Shown here piece after piece: positions 1-13,836 of a stretch of DNA of 64,000 nt (positions within the stretch are counted from its first letter, which is position 1; every line of letters starts with the position of its first letter). Source of the DNA: Xylocopa sonorina (taxonomy: Eukaryota > Arthropoda > Insecta > Hymenoptera > Apidae). A model generated the notes under the pieces. That model was not told the DNA's origin and did no database searches. It worked only from the letters and a program-made list of their open reading frames with translations. Made by a program: the position numbers and the translations under genes. The stretch lies in NCBI RefSeq assembly GCF_050948175.1, contig NC_135201.1, forward strand, positions 3,534,001 through 3,598,000, written 5' to 3'.

Positions 1-2011
1 GCTCGCATCCCCCATCTTATGGCGCACTAATACGAAGGCCGATAGAAAAGTTTCGCGGCGCGTTTGGGCTCCCCTTCGTGGTATGCGCCAACGCCGCCAC
101 CGCTGTAGAACCGGGGGTATGTATTAGGTCATCTTCGTGGAAGTTACGCGGTTTTGAACCGCTCGTTTCGAGCCACCGTACGCGGCTCGAGTTGAACACT
201 TTTTTACCTGAGATACGCGCACGGTAGATCGCGGGAGCACCTCGTACGCGACGGTGTTTATGCACCCCGTGTCTCGTCGTCGCGGGAGTGGTGTTATCCG
301 AGGAATGGTCTAGGTTTTTAAAAATAGAGAAATTTCGCAAATACGACCCGTCCACGGGAATTCACGCGGCGCTGATATATTGGCGACAGGGTATTTAAAG
401 TTTGAAATAGGGTTTTTAATGGAACCGCGCACTGGGGTGGTGAAAACTCCAAACCCCGGCAAACAAATATTGAAATTTAAAACAGAATTTTAATTGGTTT
501 CGCACAGAAGCGCGGAATTAATTTGGATGTTTAATAATGGATAATGGCGAGCAACCGGCGGTTCTATCGCGCCGTTTAAAAAATGCCTGTAACGAACTTT
601 CAGCGCAATCGCACGAATCATCTATAGAAAAGATGTCCCTGACGGGTTTGTTTATAAAAAAAAAAATAATACAGCAAAAGAAACTTTCCCAGATAGGAAA
701 GAATTAATCGCGTTACGGAAAGACTGACCAGATGGACCACTTTTTGATCCGTGCGCGGCCGCCATCTTCTCCCCCCAACGCGTTTCGTAGACATTAACTG
801 TAGAACGAGCCCCCAACCGCGTTTACCCTCGTTCGAATTTAATCTTCCGCCTCTTCTTCTTCTTCTTTCCGCTCGTCCACCGCGATGGTCACTGAACGAA
901 CATATTTTTAAAAACGCCAAAGGGAACCAATGATTATAATCCCTGCCTGCGAGACCCTTTGTCCCCGTCATCCCTCCCCCGTGTTTCGCGCGTGCAACAG
1001 TTCCAAGCCAAAGCTGGATCCGCCCCGCTAAGAAGATTAGCCGCGCGCGTAGGCGAGCCTGTAATACCTTTTCGTCGCGGTCGTTCCTCGAAGGAAACGC
1101 GATTACAAAGTGTGTGTTCGTCCACCGCGCGGATATCCGCGTGCTAATCGAGAACCTGTATGCGCGCGCGTTTACACGCGTCAGATTATTCGATTACAGA
1201 TCGACGATGACCCGTGTTTCGTCACGCGCTCGAATAAAGGACGAGGAATTTAATTGCGAGGCGAGCAAACAGTTGGCCAGAGATCACGTACCGCGGAAGA
1301 GAGGGGCTACTTTCCGTTGGTGAACGTCGAAAAATGTCCCCGAGGGTAGACGCGAGGTTTGAACAGCGATGGAAATTCAATTGCGACATCCCCGATCACC
1401 GAAGAACTCGCAGTAACACAACGATCCCGAAAGAAAATCACCGCCAGTCGGATCCTTTTTTTCTCTCCTCTCTCCACTTGTTCGCCCTCTCGCGTCCACT
1501 TTCGTACGTCCGCTCGACCCTTCCTTCACTTTCTCCCTTTATTTCCGAACAACCAGCGTAGAAATTGTGGTATTATTGGTTTATCCGTTTCGCTCAGTGG
1601 TTATGGAAGGGCGAGCACGCGGAAGAGCCCAGCGGAAGGTACGAAGGGCGGTACCGGATCGTATCTGGCCCGATATCGGGCTTATATCGTAATTCAGTTT
1701 CCAGAAGCTTCGTTATTATTTTCGATATCTTCGGAGACGAGCGACGCCCGTATAAATGGAAGGGACCGGACGGACGTCGGCTAGTCCTTCCCTCCTTGGA
1801 ACAATTCCAACTACCACCTGCACACAGCCTCTCCCAGTTCGTTTCGTCCGCCTTTTCTTGCCCAACCCCCCTTTTTCAGCTCCGCTCGAAGACCTCTCCT
1901 TGGAGAACTCTTAACGTCCGTCGACTTCAACTTTCATCCCTCCTCCAACGTCGATCGCGTCCTCTGCTATGGCTCCGCGACTGGCTGACCTCGAACGTAC
2001 CTCGATGTGTG

Positions 2012-2032
2012 TATATATATATATATATATAT
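2012..2032. repeat. (TA)n microsatellite
   Basis: About ten TA dinucleotides flanked by tgtg and tgtac. Confidence 0.9.
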
Positions 2033-2580
2033 GTACACCACTCGTCTCGCGAACGAAGAGACGCGAGAAAAAATTGCGAGAGGGTCGATGATTTATCGCG
2101 GTCTTAGAGGAAACCGCGACTATCAGGCGAATCAACGGTCGCGCCACCCCTGCGGGGTGAATCGGAGGGTGGCTCGCGATTAAAATCAGGGGCCTCGGTT
2201 TACGTGCCCGGCCCGCGTTCCTCGGTATCGATGCACGCGTCGAGCGGAGGGTAAATCATCGGGTGTACACGGTTTGTATAATAACCGGAAATGGGGCTCG
2301 CCGGAATTTCCCCTGGCCTCGATTTTCGTTCCGTCGAAATTGTACAAAATAGTGGTGTAATTTAATTATCCGGCGAGCAACGATGCATCATAATGCAATC
2401 AAAGGATGAAGAGTTTCAGCCGTAACAATTTCGGACATGCTCATAAATCTTTCATCGATTTTACCAAAACCACCCACCCCTCTTCACCCTCAACGACGTT
2501 ACGCACGGCACTGCGTTTGTGTTACGTGTTGTGTTAACGTTGTATCAACGTGTAATCCGTGGAAGTGTAACGATACTTTC

Positions 2581-2597
2581 TATATATATATATATAT
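2581..2597. repeat. (TA)n microsatellite
   Basis: Eight TA dinucleotides after a cgatactttc flank. Confidence 0.9.
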
Positions 2598-3046
2598 TCT
2601 CTCGCGAATTTGCATAATTCTTTCGCTGCGCGTAGTCGCTCGCGATTAATTATCGCGGGAATGCCACCGGTGGGCCGTAACGAACCGTCACGAAGGAGCG
2701 TTCCAGATCTCGTTGAACGCGTGGAGGCATCCGCGAGCGGGAAGAAAGACTCGCAACGGCTCGATGGTGGCTCGCGTCGCTTCCGCAAACATCGATACGC
2801 GCGTTCACCGCTTAATCTCTCTCGTTAAATTTCCTTAAACAAACAAGCGGAACGGATTCGGTGAAATTATTTCGCGCGCGAGCCGCGCGATTAAAAATCG
2901 AGCCCAGCCGCCCGGTATAATCCGCGTGCGAGCCCATTATTGTAATGGAAAAATCGTCCGCCGCGCAGGTGCGCGCCACCCCCAGGCGAGACACGTACAG
3001 TTAACGGAGTATAATTATTTCCGCGAGGCTATCAACGAGCAGCGTC

Positions 3047-3080
3047 CTCTTTCTCCCTCTCAGGAGAGAGAGAGAAAGAG
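3047..3080. repeat. Inverted repeat, 15-bp arms with a 4-nt loop
   Basis: A CT-rich arm at 3047-3061 is followed by aggA and a GA-rich arm at 3066-3080 that is complementary at 14 of 15 positions. It can form a hairpin as RNA or a cruciform as DNA. It may simply be a junction of CT and GA microsatellites. Confidence 0.55.
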
Positions 3081-6000
3081 ACAGGATTGGATTCGTGGCT
3101 GGTGGCTCTTTTCTGTAGCCCAACGATTTTCGATGGGAATTAAAAGAAGGGATGACGCGAGGCTGTCGTCGAGAGTTCGCAGAGAGCCACGCGGCTCTGG
3201 TTCCTCCTTTCATCCGGTCGCTCGAGACAGCGACACGCTCCGTTCCCGCCAGCTATTACGAACCGCGGTAATAGCCTTTATAATCGGAAATTTCTCCGGG
3301 ACGGTGGCTTGCCAGCCGGCGTACGGAACAGGGAGTGGAAAATGGCGGTAAGGAGGGGGGTTGTAGAACTCTGAGCGGAATCGAGTCCGTCCCGCGGGAT
3401 TACTTCGGTTGCCGTTCGCCTCGAGGAGACGTCCGGCCATTAAATGGTTCGATATTGATGCAACACTCGACGATGGAACAATGCGTCCGGAAACCGTGCC
3501 GCAGCCACTTCCGTCTTTGCGTCCTCGCGCGGACGGCCCTCGATCCTGTGAATCGCGCGAGAATTTCGTCCCAATTAGATTAGAATCGCTCGAGGTGAAG
3601 GGAAAATTCGAGAGTTCATCCATTCGTGGTTCTTCCTAAAAGAGATGTTTTTTTATGAGCCTTTGGTATTATTTTTAAGATCGTCACTTTGTAAACTAAC
3701 ATTCGAACGTCGTGGCTGTCGTCTTCACGAGAATGTGGACGCAGACGAGACACGCCATGCGAGTAACTAGACTGCACCCCATCAAGGGAGCAGCTTGCGT
3801 CCACCGCAGTGGCGTTAAAAAAACGTTTGTCCGTAGGTCCAATTAACTACGGTCAGATTTATCTTGACTAATGCGCGACACCCTCGCAGTGGTTTGGCCG
3901 CTGGTCGCATTCAGGCTGGGCTTTATGACGCGGCCCTCTCCGGCCAAGACCACCCCTGTACGCATTATTTACGATTACAAGTACACGTACACGCGCCCTC
4001 TATCTCTGGCCGCTGAGTAGCCGGCTACTTTCCGCACGGAGATTCGTTTCCGGTGGAGAACGCGAACGAACAGTGGAGGCTGTTTTCTGTAATAATGCCC
4101 AGGTGCAATTAAAACTCGATAGAATTATTAATTATCAAGCGAGCGGAACGAGCCGCGTTAGCCAGTGTTGCTTTTGTAAGAAAGAAATGATAATTAGTGC
4201 GATAATTAACTGATGGCTGCGCGTTGTTAAACGATACCACCTGGCTGTGGCCGTCGATACTTCGCCCAAGGCTCGCTCTGGGTTTTACTCGCAGTTTTAC
4301 TCGAGATTTGGTTTTAGCGAACATCTCCAAGAGGAGACGCCATGCTATTAATTAGACGCGGGTAGATTCGTCCGCGTCTATCTTGAGTGGTACTTTCGAG
4401 CATGAGAATTCCGTATCCGTCTGATAATTATCGTTTCTATGATTGCTTCTTACTAGCCAGTTACTATTAGCAACTTAGTTTCGATCTAACGATTAACTAT
4501 CAAGTTCTGATTAATTACGGTTGTGGTGATCGAGCGTAGACGCGCGATGCTTCTCAGCGTTTCGCGTGACTTCCGATTCTGAATTACCAAATTTCGCGTG
4601 GATCGCGTCTACAGTCTTCTCATAAACGACAGAGAAAGAAAGTGATTCGCGGATGAAAGGGTAAAAAGAGAATAATTATCGAAACTCAAGGAGCGCCCCC
4701 GTTGAAACTGGTATGGCCATTTCTTTCCAAGGCGCCTACCGTCGTCTAATTGTCCCTTTCAAAGAACGAGAGAGAGAAAAAAGAGCGGATTGAAACGAGT
4801 TTCACGCAAAGTTTGCTTTCCCCGACAGCCGAGGGGTGATTCGCAAGGCTAACGACGGAAGAATTGCCACTGCTCCGCGAGCGATGGAACAAGAACCCAG
4901 CGACTATCCCCGCGAATATACGGGAACGGCGGGAAACTTTGATCTCGCGTTATTACCTCCTCGAGGAACGGTCCCGTTTTTAACGTAATATCTCGCTCGA
5001 GGGTAGAGACGACAAAGCATCCACCAGCGAGCCTCCTCTCCCTTTCTCTCACCGCCCATCCCTCGAGAGATCCCGCCGAAACCGTGAACTCTTTTCCGTT
5101 ACCGGATTCTCTACTGGCGAACGATACGTAGACGCGGCTCTCCAGACGATCGCCTAACGTTTCAACTCGACGAACGCCCCTAACGTGCTGTGTAAATTTT
5201 AAAAAAGCTTCTCTCGTCTCGCGTCGCTTCGAGTCGATTCGACTCGACTCGACGCGGTTCCTTTCGATCGAATCCACCCCAAAGAAATCTCATCGCGCGC
5301 AACGCGGACCAACCCTCTTGCAGGTGCGTCGCGGCGCACGGCGGTGCTCTTCGAACGCTCGTAATCGATTAGTTAACCGATAATCTCCGAGCACAGCTGT
5401 ATCGTGGACCGCGGCGTTATTGGAATCCGAAGACAAATAGAAACAGAGGGTGGGGGAGGGTTTATAGGCGAAAGTTGGCGAGCGAGGCGTCATCGTCGAT
5501 ACCAGCGAGGAACGGGGGTGGTTGGTAAATACGAAAAAGACGAGCAGTCCGTCCCCTCTTTTCCACCTCGCGCGCTGCCTCGGGGTTGGCGCTCGCGGTA
5601 CGCAATCTGGGTGTTTGCTTAATCAAGAGTAATCCATTACGCGCGTACCAACCGCGAGGCGCCATCGAACAGGGGAATAACATGGTTTTGTTCGAGACTC
5701 GGTTACCTTGCAAAAATTACTTAACTCTCGCGATCATTTTTTCTGGAAAGCTATTACTTTTGCCTCTCGATACTTTCTTCGACGCGATCCCATAACGCCA
5801 GGCTCGATTTCGCCGGCTCGAACCGCGGCGCGCCAAGGTAAACGATTTACGCGACAGTAATGGGAAATTGATTAACGCGAGCGGAGCCTAATAGTGTATT
5901 AACGTATTAAACTACAACGGAAACGAATTCAACGCCTATTTTAATCCGATCGCCGCGATACGATTACAGATTTAATCGAGTTTAACCAGCCGCGCGCGTT

Positions 6001-6530
6001 AAAGCCGTCCGCGCGTACCTAGAAATATGTAGAGGAACGAAAAAGGAAGAAAGCAGCGCGGAGAAAAGAGATCCAGGGGAAGCGCAGCCGCCGCGAGCGA
6101 GACCGTTACGAGATTACAGGCTGCTGCTACGAGTCCTCGCGATCTCGAGACGGTTATTTGGCCGCGTAATCTGCGAAAGTGCCGACGCTGGTCGGAATTT
6201 TCCGCGCCCAGAGAGACGGACCGCGGACGGAACGAAAGGACGGGAGGGTGGCTCGCGAGGAGGGCACGGCGCCCATAGAACGCCGGAAGGAGGCAGGAAA
6301 CGATGGTAACGGTAATTATTTTCCTTTCCACGGGCCCGTAACTGCTCGACCCGGCGGTAACGGCGTTCAAGGACTGCGCTTTTCACGGATTAATTAAATC
6401 GTTCGCGGAACATTCGAACAAACACCGCTACCACCGCCCTCGGTCGGTCGAGCAGCCCGTGAACGGAAACGGGCGAAACAGAAAACAAATTCGACCATCC
6501 ACCCCCGCCAAGAACTTTCGAGACAACGGT

Positions 6531-6577
6531 TTCTCTCTCTCTCTCTCTCTCTCCATTTCATTTTTTTTTTTTTTTTT
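6531..6577. repeat. (CT)n followed by poly-T
   Basis: A pure CT run of about 23 nt, a catttca spacer, then 19 T. Confidence 0.9.
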
Positions 6578-7071
6578 ATTCTCGAGGTTCGAGCCGCTGC
6601 GAGAATCTATATTCTCGAGGACTGCGCGAGAGGAGGATAAAAGTTTATCGCGAGACGCTTACCCTGGATCGTGGATTTCGTCGAAACGATCGCCGGATAT
6701 TTCTCCCGGTACGGTCGCGTTCCACTTTTCTCTCGAGGCGGTATCGTTGGTAATAAGGAGGAGGAACGCCGCTCGTGGCGAGAAATCGCATCTTTATTGG
6801 ATTCCGCTATAAATCAGCGGCGGATATACTCGCGGAGATTGCCGCAGCTCGCTCGCGATCGCGCGAATCACCGGGAAATTGATCGAATCGTAAAAATTCG
6901 TGCCTCGATACAAAAAAAAAAGTCGCGAGGAGGTAGGAGAGAATACGCGAGGGCGACGTGGGCGCGGGGGTTGGAGGGTTGGAGCTGAGCCTAAACCAAA
7001 GTAATTAAACCGGGAACGGTAATGAAAAGCCGCGCGCGGCGCGGCTCAGGTAATCCAGGGCGGCGTGTCTA

Positions 7072-7117
7072 TTTTTTCCTTTCTTTTTTGTCTTTTTTCC
7101 TTTTTTTTTTTTTTTTG
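7072..7117. repeat. T-rich homopolymer tract
   Basis: Mostly T with a few C and G, ending in 16 consecutive T. Confidence 0.85.
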
Positions 7118-7786
7118 TTCGTCGCGAACGCATTACCTAATTGACATCGATGGCGCGAGGCTGAGGATCGAGCGATCAGAGCTGAGCTCGCGGGGCGAGG
7201 TCGCGTCGCAGTCGAGTTACAGATCCCGGGTGTCCGTGTGAACGGCGTGTTTCCGCCGTTTGGGATCGGTGATCTTCGGGGATAACGACGAGGGGCTCTC
7301 TTCGTGCCCCCGCGAACGGCTATGGACACGTACGGTGGAACGACTATGCGCGGGCGTTCTGAGAAATCGCTAATGGAGATTGTACCTCTATCCAGTAACT
7401 CCTCGGCGAAATCCCTTGGGACGTAACTGCTCGCAAGATTCCTATTTCCGTGAACAACCGGGCCGCCGTCCCCTCGGCTGGTTCGTGGTAATTCGAAAGC
7501 GGCGCGCCCGCTCTAAATAAAACCGGCCCCGCGTAACACGTGAACCGTAATTCCGAACCCCCGGGTCAGCCCAGATAACGAAAAATCGATAAAGTATTTC
7601 GAGCTGCCCCGTCCATCCCCCCCTCTCGCGTCCCCGATTATTACCTTGTTATCCGCGCGTCTATCTACGCTTCCATCTATGCCCGTCCCGCCCCCGTAAA
7701 CTAATTAGAAATTTTCGCGGCCAGTTCGTTAGAACGTCGTCGACCAGGGCGTTGCCCCCTCTAGGAGGAATTTTTCGACAGATTTC

Positions 7787-7835
7787 TTCTTTTTCTCTCT
7801 CCCTCTCTCTTTCTCTCTTTCTCTATCTCTCTCTT
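7787..7835. repeat. CT-rich polypyrimidine tract
   Basis: Interrupted tct/ctct repeats of about 49 nt. Confidence 0.85.
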
Positions 7836-10784
7836 GGTCCCTCGACGACCTTACGTATTCGTTACTCTCGTGCTCTCTGGGCCGTTCCACCCCTTCTGTT
7901 ACGCGTTGAACGCAACATCCCAAATGCGCATTCGAGCCTCGCGAGAGGTATTCCGTGCTTCCGCATCCCTTACGTGCACTTTCCTCGCTCTCGTACACAG
8001 AGCGAGGACCGTGGCGCGCCTTACGAGCGTAGACGTCCTTGCGGGATATATCAAACTCTTCGAGTACCTTCGCCAAAGGTGGAACGCTGCCTAATGCACT
8101 TCCTGTAACGGCGACGTTGCTCTTTCGCGGGGTTACGCGCCTCTGAACACCGGAGGATCGCAACCGTTCCGTGTTTCTTCGGTGTCGAGGTTAGACCGCA
8201 GCGGGAGGACCTTTCCGCGCCCCTGTCGACTCTTTATATCGCGTTAACAGGCTCCGTGCTGGACTGATTTTTGAATACTCTCCGCTTTACGATTAAGCAT
8301 CATACTTTACGAATTTTACGATACTATAAAGACCGTGATTATCCAGTAAAAGGTGTAGCGGAGTTTACGTTACAAGTTTACTCGCGTCCTTCGTTTCGTA
8401 ATGGAAATTTCAGATGGCTTGAACGAAAAATTCGACGTGAAGCACATACGCTCTAGAAAATCATACATTGATCGACATTAATTATACATTAGTCGTCGAC
8501 TTCGATGGCGGACACGTTAAACGCTAATAAAAGTGAACGCGAGAATTAAAATAAAATTGACCTCGCAGTGTCTCTCTATGCATAACTTATTCATTATTAC
8601 TACCCATTCTGTTTAATTGAAAATGATCCAAGATCTGAAGCAGTGCGCAGGTGTGTAATAATTTTTATTTCGCCGAGACGTTACGGAATCACGCTTCTCA
8701 CTGAAACGGTGGTTCCGTTCAGCACCTGTCGCGCACGGATTCGTCGGTATCATTTTCTCTCGGGCGATGAAAACGATCGCGCGCCACCTGGAGGACACCC
8801 TCTCTATACTCGTCCCCCCCTGGCTCGTTCCTTGACCCTCGTCGGGTCAGGAAAACACGGTCGAATAATATCGCGAGCGCTCGACGAGCTCCCTTCGCCT
8901 GCCCTCGTGCTTCCAGGGGATCGAAGGAGTCGACCTTTGGAGTCGGAATTGAAACGGGGCTGCGAAAGAAGGTCTTACCGTCCTCCCAGTGTTCGTGTCT
9001 ATCTACATATATGCAATTCACGGCTCCTCGGCCTCGATTTCTTTGTTCGTGACCAACGCTACGGGGCGAGTTACTGATGTGTGCATAAAACGCGAACGCG
9101 GCTCGTCGAACAGCGCCCCGATGCAGCACGCTCCTCGAGCTGGTAAAGAGACTCCTCGCTGACGACTCTAGTCGTCCTTCGCTAACTTTTCTTACCTCTC
9201 TGCTTCCTTTTTAATCGTACGAACCATCTTGAACCTTGCATCGCTCATTCGCCACGAATTCACGTAAAGATACGAACAAAGTTCGAGACTCGACCAGATT
9301 CACCCTCTCGAGTGACTCCCACACAGGGGTGAGTCAGATACGATTCACGAATGCAACCAAACGAGACCAATGAAGAATCTGAAAGAAGAACGCAGATAAT
9401 AATGATTAACTGGCAGCTAGTTCCAGCAGGAGTGGTGGTAACGACCAAGAATCATTCGTAAAAATGACTCGACTGGTTCACGCCAAGGTCCTCCAGTTTC
9501 GCTAGGGTTGAACCGTGCTGTAGAACGACAGGAAGGCTCGCGAACGCGCTGGAAGGCGATGGTCCCCCCCGTGTGCCACAGCTACGTGTGTCTACGTGTG
9601 TGACGGCGAACCTGGCCGAACCGGTGCGACCAGAGCGAGACAGAGGCAGGGGTAGTCGAGGTCTTGGATCGATCGGCCATTCGTATGGTAATGTAAGCAA
9701 CTACCGGACCGAGCTGCTTGCCAGACCCGAAGACCCTGTCCGCTAACCAGTGTTGGTACGATGTCGAAGAGGAAAGGGAGAGAGGCAATCCGGGACTCTG
9801 CGCTCGTTGTCGAGGTACAGGAGGAGGGGGATGATGCTCGCTCCGACGATATCTACGGTTCGTCGGTTGCCAGCTACAGGGATATCAATGAGAGCGAGCC
9901 AGGAAACGAAACGATATGATCTATAGAGGCAGCCCGGCGGGATGATTCCAGCCGGGGGCCAGGATAAATCGGAACTGACGGCACGCGTTCCGCTTAAACG
10001 TTCCACGACCGGGCCCCGTATCCGTACGTCTTTCGTTCCGTTCGACGGCTCGACGTGCAGCGAGCCCCATCGATCCTCCGCACGGGATTCGCCCTCTGTC
10101 ACACTCGCAAAGCGAAACGTCCCGCCTGGTGCGCCTCGCCATGCTCGACGGAACGTTGTGTGCCGCGAATCGTGGAAGGAACGGCTCGAATTAAAGAGAA
10201 CGCGTTTAAGACGGCAGTAGCTGTGTACAGGGGGTAGCGTCGCAGCCACCGCGACGCGTCTCCAGTCTTGGAACGCGATCATGGGAAGCGGGCGTAGCGC
10301 GGACAAGCAACGAAGTTATCGCGGCAAAGTGCACGGTAACGCAGTTATCCTTCCACAAAGCGTCCCCGCTCTCGATCGGCCCTTGTTCTCTCTTTCGATG
10401 GAGGCCGTAACGACCGCGCTTCCCGCCCCTACCCCCTGATCGATCGCACGACCAACAATGGATCCCCCTTCCAGGCTACTATCGCCGCACGGAAAATATT
10501 TACGAACTCTTCTCCGGCGCGTTCCTCGCGGTCCTCGTCCTTTCCGTTCCGACCATCGCGCACCCTCGTCCTCCCACCCCCTCGTCTCTGCTGGCCACCG
10601 TTTTTCGATCGATGCGTCCGCCGCATCGCGAGCACAAAGGAGAGGCGCGCGAAAGTGAAACTCTGGAAAAGTGGAGCGAACTACGCGTACCCACCCCGTC
10701 GCGCGACAAACAACCGCGGTTTCGTGCCGCTTTTCAACCCCCTTTTCAGCGGCGGCCACTCGAGGGCGCACGCGCTCGCTCGAT

Positions 10785-10808
10785 TCTCTCTCTCTCTCTC
10801 TCTCTCTG
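10785..10808. repeat. (TC)n microsatellite
   Basis: Twelve TC dinucleotides without interruption. Confidence 0.9.
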
Positions 10809-11776
10809 CTCGCGAAACGGTTCGCGATCGAAACACGCGGCTTCTTAATTGAACTCTCTCGTTCTCTCTCTTTCTTTCGCTTTGGAATTCGTGACTGGGG
10901 ACCGTTCTCTCGCGTGTCGAAAAAAAGAAAAGATCGCCATCGACCCGCTCGCGAACCACCCCTCTCCTGCAGTCGTTCGTCGAGTCGCTGTTATTTTTTT
11001 TCGCTCCCCCATCCCTGTTTCGAGCGAGTGGAAAATTTTGTCGACCAAACGGTCGAGATTAGAAGAATCTGGTAATTAGCCTGCCCGCGGGAAAGTACGA
11101 GCTGCTCGACCGCCTGGACGCCGAAAACTTTGTTAGTTAGCAAGTTGGCGGCGTTATCGAGATTCGAGACAGTTCGCCGGGGATATTAATTACGTTCGTC
11201 CCGCGGAATCGTTCATCCTTAATCGCAGTTTCGAATTTATGTCGTTCCTGTCACCGCTTAGAACTAATTTTAATTATCACCGCGATTTAAAATCGCGATA
11301 ACGAACAGGGGGGGAACACAGAAAAACCTGTTGTCGCCGCGAGGCACGTCGCGGATCCAACGAACAGCACCATCCTCGAAGTGGAATTAATTGGATCGCC
11401 CAATCCGTGTTTAATTCCGTAATTAAGAATATAAAGGGATGGTCTGTTTTCCTTTTTTTTCCTTTCGTTCCTTCCTTTCGAGTTCTTGTTAAACCGCCCT
11501 GACGAGAGAGAAAGAGAGACAGAGAGAGAGGGAGGGTGCATAGTAGAGGAGGGTGAGAATTTTCACGAACAATCTCTACCAATTTCGGTGGGAAATCTGA
11601 TTACACGCCGCTTCGCCCGCTTGTAAACTGGATACGTAAAATTAATTATCGAGGCGGCGGCAGCCCTTCCGTAGGCAGGGCGAAAGAGGGAGAGGACAAC
11701 GACGTCGCAGATAGCGAGGAAGATGGCTCCCGGCTGAAAGGGGTGGAAATTATACGACGCGACTTTGCGACCGTGC

Positions 11777-11809
11777 GACTGGCTGACTGACTGACTGACT
11801 GACTGACTG
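11777..11809. repeat. (GACT)n microsatellite
   Basis: Seven or so tandem gact/ctga tetranucleotides, slightly interrupted at the 5' end (gactggctgactgactgact and onward). Confidence 0.9.
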
Positions 11810-12745
11810 GTTCGCGCGAGCTCTTCCCCCGCGCAGACGTTGTCAGCCACCTGTGAATTTTACCAGTGATTTCATACTAACGACGCGAGCACACAGAGGC
11901 ACGGACGTACAGTGGAAAATTGCTAGCGTAACCGGTACCACGGTCGCGTGGAACGATCTTCAACCTCTTTTCCCGGATCCCTTCCAGACGCCCTCCTACG
12001 TATATAATTCCTCGTTCGCAGAACCTTATCTCTCGACTCCACCCCCTCTCACCCCGTTCTCGTTTCTCTACTTACGATACATCCAATTAACAGAGCACCG
12101 CGAGGGTTCCTCAGGAGTACGTATGGGGCGTGAAATTTTCAACGACGGTGTCATTCGGTTATTCTAAAATTACCGCTGCTTACCTATTCAGCGATGGATC
12201 GATACCTCCTCTCGGCCCGGGCTTTCCATCGCGCGACGACGCGTGTCGCCACTTCTCGTACCGATAACCCCTTTGTATAAACTGGTCTCGAATCGTCCGC
12301 GGAAAAACCGATACGCGTCTCTCGTTCACCGTTGCAGATGGTGGTTATATTTACCCCGTGACGTCCGCTCGAAACGGTCGATGGCATCCATCGAGTCGCA
12401 CGAATCCAATTTAAGAGGAGGGACCAAGTATTTTCGTCGGTACGAGCGACGGCCCTCGCGCGAGGGGGGTGCGTGTTTCGACGATTCGCGAAAGTAAAAG
12501 CGGCGCAGAGGCGCATGGAAGGGTGGTGGAGGAGGATCGTCGATGGTAGATGGAATCCGTGGACGGGAACCGTGCGTGGGACTCGCCCACGGGATATTAT
12601 CTAAAATTCGTCCGCGGCACAATTTCCACGTCGGACCGCGATCGATATTTAAGTCCATTAAACCGGTAACCCGCGCTAACGGGTTTCAGTCGCCGTGTCT
12701 GACCCGTGCGCGGGTTGTTCCACTCGCCGGCCCCGTTCGAGCGCA

Positions 12746-13244
12746 GGTATTAAGTAGTAATCTCCAGGCATGATCGGGCCGGGCTTTGCCATCCGATAAA
12801 AGCGAGTGGAAAAAACGATCCAACGGAGGGTGGCGCGCTACTTTTACCCAGGCTACCGCCGCCTCTCTATCGACGAAATTTAATACATTTATGCGAGCCG
12901 ACGCCTGGCTATTGCTTCGTATATTCGTTGTATCGCGCGACGCTGGAAAATTAGCCTAAAAATTAAAAATTACATTTCTGGACACAATGCTGGGACGCTG
13001 AAGAAAGATACGTTTCACGAGAGTGTCTCTCTTAACCGTAACAGTCATCGCGGGTTACCACTGAAGGCTACGACCGCGGGGTTCGTCGACGCGCGCGGAA
13101 ACTAGCCTGCACGAATCGGAAAAATCGCGTGGGGAAAAAGGGTGGTAATGCGTTTCGGTGTACGCGCTCGGACGCAGTTTGACGCGGGCACGGCGAGAGT
13201 GCCGAGCAAGCAGAGGCATTAAGTAGTAATTTCCAGGCACGAGC
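12746..13244. repeat. Direct repeat pair of a ~28-bp motif
   Basis: attaagtagtaatctccagg (12749-12768) recurs as attaagtagtaatttccagg (13218-13237), with further similarity on both sides (caggcatgatcg against caggcacgagcg). The separation is 469 bp. Confidence 0.6.
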
Positions 13245-13785
13245 GCGGAGGGGGTTGGTTGCGCGGGCCACGGTGGTGCAGAGCACTCGACTCGGGTTAG
13301 AGGCTCCCGGGTGGCAAGAGCGAGAGGGTGGAAAAAGCGAATTAAAAGAGAGAAGCTGCCGCGGCCAGTGGTTCCGCCAATCACTTTAAAAGGATCGCCG
13401 TTTCGCGCCGGCCGCGTAACGATCGTTACGGCCGTTAAAACGGAATCGACGGCGATTCGCTTTTAGCCCCGTTGCTCGTCGAACCACGCGCGGCGACGGG
13501 GTGACAGTGAATAATTCGCCGCTCGCCATCGACCGGCTCTCCCGTCGGTCCCTTCGGCCAGAAGGCGGCGGCGTACTCTGTTCGACTCGAATACGCCGCG
13601 CGTTTTGTCTTCCGTCGTTCTTGGGGTGAGAGGAGAAACAAAAACTCGTTGAAGAGGGGGTGGGAGGAGGGAATGAAACGGGGCGCGAACCGATCGCGAG
13701 TCGTCGGCTGCTTTGGTTTTAACGAAGAAACAAATCATCCCAACGAGCCTGAATTTTTCCATTGTCGGCGCCGCTCAGAGAAAAA

Positions 13786-13836
13786 GAGAGGAGAATGAGA
13801 AAGAGAGAGTGAGAGAGAGAAAGAGAAAGAGGGAGA
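13786..13836. repeat. GA-rich polypurine tract
   Basis: About 50 nt of gaga/aaag sequence with two T interruptions. Confidence 0.8.
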
